From positions 186,001 through 250,000 of the forward strand of contig NZ_JACYXZ010000002.1 in the NCBI RefSeq assembly GCF_014842875.1: 64,000 nucleotides of DNA, written 5' to 3'. The notes below the pieces were generated by a model, which saw nothing but the letters and a program-made list of their open reading frames with translations, ran no database searches and was not told where the DNA came from. Both the position numbers and the translations under genes were made by a program. Within the stretch, counting starts at the first letter, position 1. Each line of letters starts with the position of its first letter. Source of the DNA: Nocardioides donggukensis. Its GTDB lineage: Bacteria > Actinomycetota > Actinomycetes > Propionibacteriales > Nocardioidaceae. This document shows, piece by piece, positions 25,758 through 33,166 of the stretch.

Positions 25758-26813
25758 ATGCCCACTGCGGAAGCCGTCGCAGCAGAGGAAACCCTGATCC
25801 ACGTCCTGTGGATCAACGCCGGGCTCAGTTGTGACGGGGACTCCGTCTCACTGACCGCGGCCACGCAGCCGAGCATCGAGGAGATCGCACTGGGCGCCCT
25901 GCCGGGCCTGCCGCAGATCGCCGTCCACTGGCCGCTCATCGACTTCGAGTGCGGGCCGACCGGCGGTGCCGACGACTTCCTCGAGTGGTTCTTCAAGGCC
26001 GACCGCGGCGAGCTCGAGCCGTTCGTGCTGGTGGTCGAGGGGTCGATCCCCAACGAGCAGCTGCACGACGAGGGCTACTGGTGCGGCTTCGGCAACGACC
26101 CGGCCACCGGGCAGCCCATGACGACCAGCGAGTGGCTCGACCGGCTGGCCCCCAAGGCGACCGCGGTGGTCGCCGTCGGCACCTGCGCCACCTACGGCGG
26201 CATCCATGCGATGGAGGGCAACCCCACCGGCGCGATGGGGGTGCCGGACTATCTCGGCTGGGACTGGAAGTCGAAGGCCGACATCCCCATCGTCTGTGTG
26301 CCCGGCTGTCCGGCGCAGCCCGACAACATGTCCGAGACGCTCACCTACCTGCTCTACATGGCCACCGGCCAGGCGCCGATGATCCCCCTCGACGACGCGC
26401 TCCGGCCCACGTGGCTGTTCGGCCAGACGGTCCATGAGGGCTGCGACCGCGCCGGGTACTACGAGCAGGGCGACTTCGCCGACGAGTACGGCTCGCCCAA
26501 GTGCATCGTCAAGCTCGGCTGCTGGGGCCCCACCGTGAAGTGCAACGTGCCCAAGCGCGGCTGGATCAACGGCGTGGGCGGTTGTCCGAACGTCGGCGGG
26601 ATCTGCATCGGGTGCACGATGCCGGGCTTCCCCGACAAGTTCATGCCGTTCATGGACGAGCCACCCGGCGGCAAGCTGTCCACGACCGCGGTGGGCCTGT
26701 ACGGCAGCACGATGAGCCGGCTGCGGAAGCTCACCACCGACACGCTCGACAAGGAGCCGAAGTGGCGCAAGCGGGGAAGGCAGCTGACCACCGGCGCCAC
26801 CCGCACCTGGTAA
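25758..26813 (+). CDS. hhyS: [NiFe]-hydrogenase small subunit, group 1h
   Basis: A 351-aa electron-transfer subunit. The N-terminal WINAGLSCDGDSVSLTAATQ is typical of actinobacterial high-affinity (group 1h, formerly group 5) enzymes. Proximal cluster ligands appear to be C25, D28, C143 and C184, with Asp replacing the usual second Cys. The distal site is H226, C229, C249 and C255. The medial site has C262, C276, C283 and C286, four Cys. There is no Tat signal and no C-terminal membrane helix, so it is cytoplasmic or peripheral. It oxidises H2 at trace levels by family analogy. Confidence 0.95.
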   Translation: MPTAEAVAAEETLIHVLWINAGLSCDGDSVSLTAATQPSIEEIALGALPGLPQIAVHWPLIDFECGPTGGADDFLEWFFKADRGELEPFVLVVEGSIPNEQLHDEGYWCGFGNDPATGQPMTTSEWLDRLAPKATAVVAVGTCATYGGIHAMEGNPTGAMGVPDYLGWDWKSKADIPIVCVPGCPAQPDNMSETLTYLLYMATGQAPMIPLDDALRPTWLFGQTVHEGCDRAGYYEQGDFADEYGSPKCIVKLGCWGPTVKCNVPKRGWINGVGGCPNVGGICIGCTMPGFPDKFMPFMDEPPGGKLSTTAVGLYGSTMSRLRKLTTDTLDKEPKWRKRGRQLTTGATRTW

Positions 26814-26853
26814 CCCGTCCACCCTCGCGATGACCGACAGGAAGAGGCGACGC

Positions 26854-28644
26854 ATGACGTCGACGATCCCGACACCCAGCAGCACCAAGGAAGGGGCCGA
26901 CGGCCTCGTGGAGATGGCGTGGGACCCGATCACCCGGATCGTCGGCAGCCTCGGCATCTACACCAAGATCGACTTCACGCAGAAGGTCGTGGCCGAGTGC
27001 AAGAGCACCAGCTCGATCTTCCGTGGCTACTCGATCTTCATGAAGGGCAAGGACCCGCGCGACGCGCACTTCATCACCAGCCGGATCTGCGGCATCTGCG
27101 GTGACAACCACGCGACCTGCTCCTGCTACGCCCAGAACATGGCGTACGGCGTCAAGCCGCCGCACCTGGGTGAGTGGATCGTGAACCTCGGCGAGGCCGC
27201 GGAGTACATGTTCGACCACAACATCTTCCAGGAGAACCTGGTGGGGGTGGACTACTGCGAGAAGATGGTCGCCGAGACCAATCCGGGCGTGCTCGAGCTC
27301 GCCAACGACACCGAGGCGCCGCACGCCGACGCGCACGGCTACCGCACCATCGGCGACATCATGCGCTCCCTGAACCCGTTCACCGGCGAGTTCTACCGCG
27401 AGGCGCTGCAGGTCAGCCGCTGGACCCGCGAGATGTTCTGCCTGATGGAGGGTCGGCACGTGCACCCCTCCACGCTCTACCCGGGCGGTGTCGGCACCGT
27501 CGCCACGGTCCAGCTCATGACCGACTACATCACCCGGCTGATGCGATACGTCGAGTTCATGAAGAAGGTCGTGCCGATGCACGACGACCTCTTCGACTTC
27601 TTCTACCAGGCCCTGCCCGGCTACGAGGAGGTCGGCAACCGCCGGATCCTGCTGGCCTGCTGGGGCTCCTTCCAGGATCCCGAGCACTGCAACTTCGACT
27701 ACAAGGACATGACCGAGTGGGGCCGCAGGATGTACGTCACTCCGGGCGTGGTCGTCGACGGCGAGCTGGTCACGACCGACCTCGTCGAGATCAACCTCGG
27801 CATCCGGATCCTGCTCGGCTCCTCGTACTACGACGACTGGGAGGACCAGGAGGTCTTCGTCCGGAACGACCCGCTGGGCAACCCGGTCGACCGCCGGCAC
27901 CCCTGGAACCAGCACACCAACCCCAAGCCGCAGAAGCGCGACCTCGACGACAAGTACAGCTGGGTGATGAGTCCCCGCTGGTTCGACGGCCAGGACTACC
28001 TCGCGCTCGACACCGGCGGCGGCCCGCTGGCCCGGCTGTGGTCCACCGCGCTGGCCGGCCTGGTGGACATCGGCTACGTGCAGTCGACCGGCTCGTCGGT
28101 GCGGATCAACCTCCCCAAGACCGCGCTCAAGGGACCGGTCGAGCTGGAGTGGAAGGTGCCGCGGTGGAGCAACACCATCGAGCGGAACCGGGCCCGGACC
28201 TACTTCCAGGCGTACGCCGCCGCGTGTGCGCTGCACTTCGCCGAGAAGGCGCTGGCGGAGATCCGCGCCGGCCGGACGAAGACCTGGGAGAAGTTCGAGG
28301 TGCCCCAGGAGGGCATCGGCTGCGGCTTCACCGAGGCGGTGCGCGGCGTCCTGTCGCACCACATGGTGATCCGGGACGGGAAGATCGCGAACTACCACCC
28401 CTACCCGCCCACCCCGTGGAACGCCAACCCCCGCGACAGCTACGGCACACCCGGCCCCTACGAGGACGCCGTCCAGGGTCAGCCGATCTTCGAGGAGAAC
28501 GATCGCGAGCACTTCAAGGGCATCGACATCATGCGCACGGTGCGCAGCTTCGACCCGTGCCTGCCGTGCGGCGTCCACATGTATCTCGGCGAGGGACAGA
28601 AGCTCGAGCTGATCCACTCGCCCACGCAGTCGGTCAGCGGCTAG
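26854..28644 (+). CDS. hhyL: [NiFe]-hydrogenase large subunit, group 1h
   Basis: A 596-aa catalytic subunit. The L1 motif RICGICGDNH (R77, C79, C82, H86) and L2 motif DPCLPCGVH (C569, C572, H575) hold the NiFe(CN)2CO centre. The 21 residues after H575 should be removed by the maturation protease encoded downstream. The ATG at 26854 is preferred because AGAGG lies about 7 nt upstream; an ATG at 26830 is in frame but less well placed. It forms the heterodimer with HhyS. No sign of frameshift or missing ligands. Confidence 0.95.
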   Translation: MTSTIPTPSSTKEGADGLVEMAWDPITRIVGSLGIYTKIDFTQKVVAECKSTSSIFRGYSIFMKGKDPRDAHFITSRICGICGDNHATCSCYAQNMAYGVKPPHLGEWIVNLGEAAEYMFDHNIFQENLVGVDYCEKMVAETNPGVLELANDTEAPHADAHGYRTIGDIMRSLNPFTGEFYREALQVSRWTREMFCLMEGRHVHPSTLYPGGVGTVATVQLMTDYITRLMRYVEFMKKVVPMHDDLFDFFYQALPGYEEVGNRRILLACWGSFQDPEHCNFDYKDMTEWGRRMYVTPGVVVDGELVTTDLVEINLGIRILLGSSYYDDWEDQEVFVRNDPLGNPVDRRHPWNQHTNPKPQKRDLDDKYSWVMSPRWFDGQDYLALDTGGGPLARLWSTALAGLVDIGYVQSTGSSVRINLPKTALKGPVELEWKVPRWSNTIERNRARTYFQAYAAACALHFAEKALAEIRAGRTKTWEKFEVPQEGIGCGFTEAVRGVLSHHMVIRDGKIANYHPYPPTPWNANPRDSYGTPGPYEDAVQGQPIFEENDREHFKGIDIMRTVRSFDPCLPCGVHMYLGEGQKLELIHSPTQSVSG

Positions 28645-28650
28645 GCGACG

Positions 28651-29577
28651 ATGGAGGACCCCGCGCAGGCCGACCGGCTGCGGGCCACCGGTGACCGGAT
28701 CGACGTCCTCCTGGAGGCCAGCGGCTCCGGCGGGGTCCTCGCCCGACAGCGGGCCGAGGAGCTGGTCCGGCTCACCGCTGACCTCTACGGCGCGGGCATC
28801 GAGCACATCCTCGAGATCCTCCACGACGCCGGACGCCTCGACGACGACGTCCTGGCGGCGCTGGCGGCCGACGACCTGGTCGCCAGCCTGCTGCTCGTGC
28901 ACGGGCTGCACCCCTACGACGTCGGGCTGCGCGTCGAGCAGGCGCTCGAGAGCGTGCGTCCCTATCTCGGCTCCCACGGTGGCGACGTGGAGCTGCTCGG
29001 CATCACCGAGGAGGGCACCGTCCGGCTCCGCCTGCTCGGCAGCTGTGACGGCTGTCCCTCGTCGTCGGTCACCCTGAAGCTCGCCGTCGAGGGTGCCATC
29101 GAGGCAGCCGCCCCCGAGGTCACCGGCATCGAGGTGGAGGAGGCGGCGTCGACCGGGGGACAGGGGCTGATCCCGGTCGACGCACTCCGCAGCCGCCTCG
29201 ACCTGACGACCGACGAGGGGGCGGCGCCGTCCTGGGAGGCGGCGTCCGGTCTCGCGGACCTCGCCCCGGGCGAGGTGCGGCTGGTCGAGGTCGCCGGGTT
29301 GCCCGTCCTCGGGTGCCGGATCGGCACCGACCTGTTCGCCTATCAGGACGGCTGCCCGCGGTGCGAGGCGTCGCTGCGCGGCGCCGCGCTCGCGCGCCGG
29401 CTGGGCGCCGCTGTCGGCGAGGCGGTGCTGCGGTGCCCCGCCTGCCGGGCGCACTACGACGTCCGCCGGGCCGGCGTGAGCCTCGACGAGGAGGGCGGCG
29501 ATCCGCTGACCCCGGTCCCCCTGCTCACCCGGGACGGCGTCATCTCGGTCGCGGTGGCCGCGCCGGTGTCGGCATGA
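28651..29577 (+). CDS. NifU-domain and Rieske-like iron-sulfur protein
   Basis: A 308-aa fusion. Residues 95-165 match the NifU C-terminal Fe-S scaffold (GGDVELLGI, then C132-x2-C135 in SCDGCPSSS). Residues 200-305 follow a Rieske fold pattern, but the ligand boxes read C235-P-R-C238 and C262-P-A-C265 in place of C-x-H and C-x2-H. It lies right after hhyL, the place of the proposed electron-relay protein HhyE in mycobacteria, so a role in passing electrons to respiration is likely. A Zn or rubredoxin-like site is the alternative. Confidence 0.82.
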   Translation: MEDPAQADRLRATGDRIDVLLEASGSGGVLARQRAEELVRLTADLYGAGIEHILEILHDAGRLDDDVLAALAADDLVASLLLVHGLHPYDVGLRVEQALESVRPYLGSHGGDVELLGITEEGTVRLRLLGSCDGCPSSSVTLKLAVEGAIEAAAPEVTGIEVEEAASTGGQGLIPVDALRSRLDLTTDEGAAPSWEAASGLADLAPGEVRLVEVAGLPVLGCRIGTDLFAYQDGCPRCEASLRGAALARRLGAAVGEAVLRCPACRAHYDVRRAGVSLDEEGGDPLTPVPLLTRDGVISVAVAAPVSA

Positions 29578-29584
29578 GCAGCCG

Positions 29585-30235
29585 ATGACCGGCACCGGCC
29601 GGGCCCCGTTGTCGGCACTCCGGCGGATCACCGGCACCCGACCGGATCCGGTGGTCGGCGAGCGCTGCGAGATGTGCGCGGAGCCGATCACCGACCAGCA
29701 CCAGCACGTGGTGAACGTGGAGAGCCGGACCATCATGTGCGCCTGCCGCGGCTGCTACCTGCTTTTCACCGCCGAGCACGCGGAGATGCGCTACCGGGCG
29801 GTGCCCGACCGGTATCTCTCCTTCCCCGAGTCCGGCTTCGGTGCGGGGGAGTGGGACCAGCTGCAGATCCCGGTCGGTCTGGCCTTCCTGTTCCACCACT
29901 CCGTGCAGGACCGGATGGTCGCCTTCTACCCCGGCCCGGCCGGCGCCACGGAGTCCGAGCTCCCGCTCGACGCCTGGGAGCGGATCCTCGCCGGCACCCC
30001 GGAGCTCGGCGTGCTCCGTCCCGACGTGGAGGCCCTGCTCGTCCGCGGCCCGGACCGTGATCAGGACGGCTACGCCTGCCACGTGGTGCCGATCGACACC
30101 TGCTACGAGCTGGTCGGTCGGCTGCGGTCGCTGTGGCGCGGGTTCGACGGCGGCCAGGAGGCCAGGGCCGCCATCGCCGACTTCTTCGCGGCCGTCCGGG
30201 CACGCAGCCTGCCCGCCCCCGTGGAGCCGCGATGA
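29585..30235 (+). CDS. DUF5947-family protein of hydrogenase operons
   Basis: A 216-aa soluble protein with a Cys-rich N-terminal site: C28-x2-C31 and C52-x-C54-x2-C57 (CEMC and CACRGC), suggesting zinc or Fe-S binding. The remainder is mixed alpha/beta with no known motif. I recognise it as the DUF5947 protein that accompanies group 1h hydrogenases. The function is unknown; maturation or assembly is inferred from context. Its stop overlaps the next ATG by 4 nt. Confidence 0.8.
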   Translation: MTGTGRAPLSALRRITGTRPDPVVGERCEMCAEPITDQHQHVVNVESRTIMCACRGCYLLFTAEHAEMRYRAVPDRYLSFPESGFGAGEWDQLQIPVGLAFLFHHSVQDRMVAFYPGPAGATESELPLDAWERILAGTPELGVLRPDVEALLVRGPDRDQDGYACHVVPIDTCYELVGRLRSLWRGFDGGQEARAAIADFFAAVRARSLPAPVEPR

Positions 30236-30873
30236 GCGCCTGGACGTTCGAGGTCGTGGAGATCTTCGCGGAGCCGTACGCCGCGGCGCCGCAGCTGACC
30301 GCGCGGCTGCGGATCCACGAGGCGACCGGGCAGCAGGTCCATGCCATCGCCCTGCGCTGCCAGGTGCGCATCGAGCCGCAGCGGCGTGGCTACGAGGAGC
30401 GGGACGAGACCGGTCTGCGCTCCCTGTTCGGGGAGCGGGACCGCTGGGCGGAGACCCTCCGGCCCTTCCTCTGGATGCAGTGCAGCGCCATGGTCCAGGG
30501 CTTCACCGGCGTCACCGAGGTCGACCTCGCGCTTCCCTGCACCTACGACTTCGAGGTGACGGGCTCCCGCTACCTGCAGGCGCTCGGGGACGGCACGGTG
30601 CCCCTGGCACTGCTGTTCTCCGGGACGGTGTTCACGAAGGGCAGGGCGGGGTTCGGCGTCGAGCAGGTGCCGTGGGACTGCGAGGCCGGCTACCGGCTGC
30701 CGGTCTCGGTGTGGCAGGAGATGATCGCCTCCTACTTCCCGGGCACCGGCTGGCTGCGGCTGGACCACGAGTCGATCGACGCGCTCGCCGACTACCGCAC
30801 CCGACACGGCCTGACCTCGTGGGAGGAGACCGTGCGGAGCCTGCTCGCCGCCCGGGACGAGGCCCCGGCATGA
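30232..30873 (+). CDS. DUF6084-family protein of hydrogenase operons
   Basis: A 213-aa, mostly beta-strand soluble protein starting MSAWTFEVVEIFAEPYAA, without membrane segments. It fits the DUF6084 family, which I know only from this genomic setting. The ATGA overlaps at both its start and its stop indicate translational coupling. The alternation of strands and the conserved aromatic residues suggest a beta-sandwich, which is inference. Confidence 0.78.
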   Translation: MSAWTFEVVEIFAEPYAAAPQLTARLRIHEATGQQVHAIALRCQVRIEPQRRGYEERDETGLRSLFGERDRWAETLRPFLWMQCSAMVQGFTGVTEVDLALPCTYDFEVTGSRYLQALGDGTVPLALLFSGTVFTKGRAGFGVEQVPWDCEAGYRLPVSVWQEMIASYFPGTGWLRLDHESIDALADYRTRHGLTSWEETVRSLLAARDEAPA

Positions 30874-32273
30874 CCGGCATGACCGGCGGGACCGCGGCGA
30901 CCGGCTCCCTCGACCGGGTGCGGGGCATCGCGGACGCGGTGCTCTACGAGGGCTACCTGCTCTACCCCTACCGCGCGAGCTCGTCGAAGAACCAGTCCCG
31001 CTGGCAGTTCGGGGTGCTCGGTCCGCCCCGGGCCGAGCCCGCGAGCTTCGCCGAGGACCCGCGCCTGGAGATGCAGTGCCTGCTGGAGGCGACCGGGGCC
31101 GACTCACCGAGCGTCGAGTCCCGGCTCCGGTTCCTCCAGCACCAGACCCGCACCGTGGAGCGTCGCGTGGACGGGGGGCACGTCCCGGTCGGCGAGCTGG
31201 TCGTCGACGGGGTCACCCTGCTCAGCTGGCAGGAGGCGCACGAGTGCGAGGTCGTGCTGCCGGCGTACGACCCGGGTCCGGCCCTGGCCGGGGCCGACGC
31301 GGCGCCGGTGCGGACCCGGGTCGAGGTCCCCGGCGGGGAGGAGGTCGAGGTGGTGCGCGACGCCGGAGGCGCCCGGGTCGGCAGGATCGTGCGCCGACGC
31401 AGCCCCCTGGTCGCCCAGGTGGAGATCCGGGCCGAGCCCGACGACGGCTACGCCCGGCTGAGCGTCGCCGTGGCCAACGACCACCCGGAGACCGCCGCCG
31501 GCAAGGAGGACGCCCTGCGGCTGGCCCTGATCAGCGCCCACATGCTCGTGAGCGCCGCGGGCGGGGCCGGCTTCGTCTCGCTGCTCGAGCCGCCTGCCGC
31601 CGCGGCCGCCGCGGCCGCCAGGTGCCGGCAGCACCGCTGCTTCCCGGTGCTGGCCGGGCTGCCCGGGTCGACCGACGTCGTGCTCGGCTCCCCGATCATC
31701 CTCTACGACCACCCGGAGATCGCCGAGGAGAGTGCCGGCGCGCTGTTCGACTCCACCGAGATCGACGAGATCCTGACGTTGCGGGTGATGACGATGACCG
31801 ACGAGGAGAAGGCGGAGGCGCGGGCGACGGACCCGAGGGCGGCCGAGATCGTCGACCGCTGCGACGCGATGTCCGACGACGCCCTGCAGCAGCTGCACGG
31901 AGCGCTCCGCAGCCCCGAGCCGCGGCTCTTCGACACCGGGGAGGTGCCCTGGTGGGACCCCGCCGCCGACGAGAGCGTCCGGCCGGAGGTCGACAGCGTC
32001 GTCGTCGACGGCGTGCGGGTGGCCAAGGGCAGCCTGGTGCGGGTGCACCCGTCCCGCCGCGCGGACGCCCAGGACCTCTTCTTCGCCGACCGGGTCGCCC
32101 GGGTGACCGCCGTGCTCTCCGACGTCGACGGCGGCACCCACGTGGCGCTGGTCCTCGCCGACGACCCGGCGGCCGACCTGCACGAGTGGTACGGCCGCTA
32201 CCTCTACTTCGCACCGGACGAGATCGAACCCCTGGACCAGGCACGTGAGGCACGAGAGGAGAGCCACCCATGA
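30870..32273 (+). CDS. Uncharacterised 467-aa protein of the hydrogenase operon
   Basis: A soluble protein with a conserved-looking N-terminus (LYEGYLLYPYRASSSKNQ), a middle section with SWQEAHECE, an Ala-rich stretch near 245 and a C-terminal domain of about 80 residues starting near VDGVRVAKGSLV. I do not recognise a family. It is coupled by 4-nt overlaps to the DUF6084 gene upstream and the 39-aa gene downstream, so a hydrogenase-related role is likely. The several acidic segments could be interaction surfaces. Confidence 0.72.
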   Translation: MTGMTGGTAATGSLDRVRGIADAVLYEGYLLYPYRASSSKNQSRWQFGVLGPPRAEPASFAEDPRLEMQCLLEATGADSPSVESRLRFLQHQTRTVERRVDGGHVPVGELVVDGVTLLSWQEAHECEVVLPAYDPGPALAGADAAPVRTRVEVPGGEEVEVVRDAGGARVGRIVRRRSPLVAQVEIRAEPDDGYARLSVAVANDHPETAAGKEDALRLALISAHMLVSAAGGAGFVSLLEPPAAAAAAAARCRQHRCFPVLAGLPGSTDVVLGSPIILYDHPEIAEESAGALFDSTEIDEILTLRVMTMTDEEKAEARATDPRAAEIVDRCDAMSDDALQQLHGALRSPEPRLFDTGEVPWWDPAADESVRPEVDSVVVDGVRVAKGSLVRVHPSRRADAQDLFFADRVARVTAVLSDVDGGTHVALVLADDPAADLHEWYGRYLYFAPDEIEPLDQAREAREESHP

Positions 32274-32389
32274 GAACGATCGGCATGCTGACGACGATCA
32301 TCGCGGCCGCCGTCGCGGTCGGCGCGGTCGCGGTCGGGATCCGTTCCGCGCCCGACATCAAGCGCTACCTGCGGATGCGTCAGATGTGA
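32270..32389 (+). CDS. 39-residue single-pass membrane peptide (DUF6893 type)
   Basis: A tiny gene with ATG at 32270 and TGA at 32387-32389. The product starts MRTIGM, has one hydrophobic helix (about 7-24, Ala/Val-rich) and ends in the basic tail IKRYLRMRQM. Both ends overlap neighbouring genes by 4 nt (ATGA at the start, GTGA at the end), so it is clearly part of the reading chain. It resembles the DUF6893 small proteins found beside group 1h hydrogenases. It might tether the soluble enzyme to the membrane. Confidence 0.75.
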   Translation: MRTIGMLTTIIAAAVAVGAVAVGIRSAPDIKRYLRMRQM

Positions 32390-32901
32390 GGCCCCGGGTC
32401 CTGGTCGCCGGCATCGGCAACCTGTTCCGCAGCGACGACGGGTTCGGTCCCGAGGTCGTGCGGCGGCTGGTCGCGGGCGGAGGCCTGCGCGGACTGCCCG
32501 GGGACGTGCGCGCCGTCGACTACGGCATCCGCGGGATGCACCTGGCCTACGACCTGCTCGACGGCTACGACGCGCTCGTGATCGTCGACGCGACGCCCGG
32601 GCCAGGCGCACCCGGCGAGGTCGCGGTGCTCCGGGTGCGCGAGGACGACCTCGGCCGGGGCGGCCTCGATCCGCACGGGATGGCCCCGGTGGCCGTGCTC
32701 GCCTCGTTGGGGGAGCTCGGCGGGCGACTCCCTGCGACGTACGTCGTCGGCTGCCGGCCGGCCGACCTCGACGACGGCATCGGTCTCTCCGAGCCGGTGA
32801 CCGAGGCCGTGCCGGTGGCGATGGACACCGTGCTGACGCTGCTCCGCGAGCGGGTCCTGGCCGATGCGGCACCGGCTCGGACGTCCGGGGGGAGGGGCTG
32901 A
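32386..32901 (+). CDS. Hydrogenase maturation protease
   Basis: A 171-aa protein of the HyaD/HycI/HupD family. GIGNLFRSDDGFGPEVVRRL contains the first Ni-probing acidic residue, IVDATP the second and DPHGM a His. It removes the C-terminal tail of HhyL after nickel insertion. GTG at 32386 overlaps the stop of the membrane peptide. Followed directly by hypC. Confidence 0.92.
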   Translation: MRPRVLVAGIGNLFRSDDGFGPEVVRRLVAGGGLRGLPGDVRAVDYGIRGMHLAYDLLDGYDALVIVDATPGPGAPGEVAVLRVREDDLGRGGLDPHGMAPVAVLASLGELGGRLPATYVVGCRPADLDDGIGLSEPVTEAVPVAMDTVLTLLRERVLADAAPARTSGGRG

Positions 32902-32902
32902 C

Positions 32903-33166
32903 ATGTGCCTGGGGATCCCCGGCCGGGTGGTGCGGGTGCTCGACGGCAACGCGGGCATGCTCGCCCTGGTGGACGTGCTCGGCGCGCAGCGCCCGATCAA
33001 CCTCGGCATGCTGGAGGACATCGGCGTCGAGCCGGGCGAGTGGGTGCTGATCCACATGGGCTTCGCCCTCGAGCGGATCGACCGGGCCGCGGCGGACGCC
33101 GCGATGAGCGGCCTGGAGATGATGGGGCGCGGGCCGAGCGACGACCAGGTGGGGGCCGGCCCGTGA
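32903..33166 (+). CDS. hypC: HypC-type chaperone, first copy
   Basis: An 87-aa protein beginning MCLGIPGRVV; Cys2 binds the Fe(CN)2CO precursor. The conserved His lies in LIHMGFALERID. It carries the iron unit between HypD and the large subunit. Its stop overlaps the GTG of hypF. A second, diverged hypC lies downstream of hypF. Confidence 0.94.
   Translation: MCLGIPGRVVRVLDGNAGMLALVDVLGAQRPINLGMLEDIGVEPGEWVLIHMGFALERIDRAAADAAMSGLEMMGRGPSDDQVGAGP

Noticed and set aside
25758..28644. Assignment of the hydrogenase to group 2a (Huc type)
   Set aside because: The small-subunit start WINAGLSCDGDS with CxxD, the L2 motif DPCLPCGVH and the DUF5947/6084/6390 neighbours point to group 1h instead.
26731..29736. 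A 1001-codon minus-strand frame opposite hhyL and the NifU/Rieske gene
   Set aside because: Same reason: low-complexity translation, no start signal, and complete overlap with conserved hydrogenase genes.
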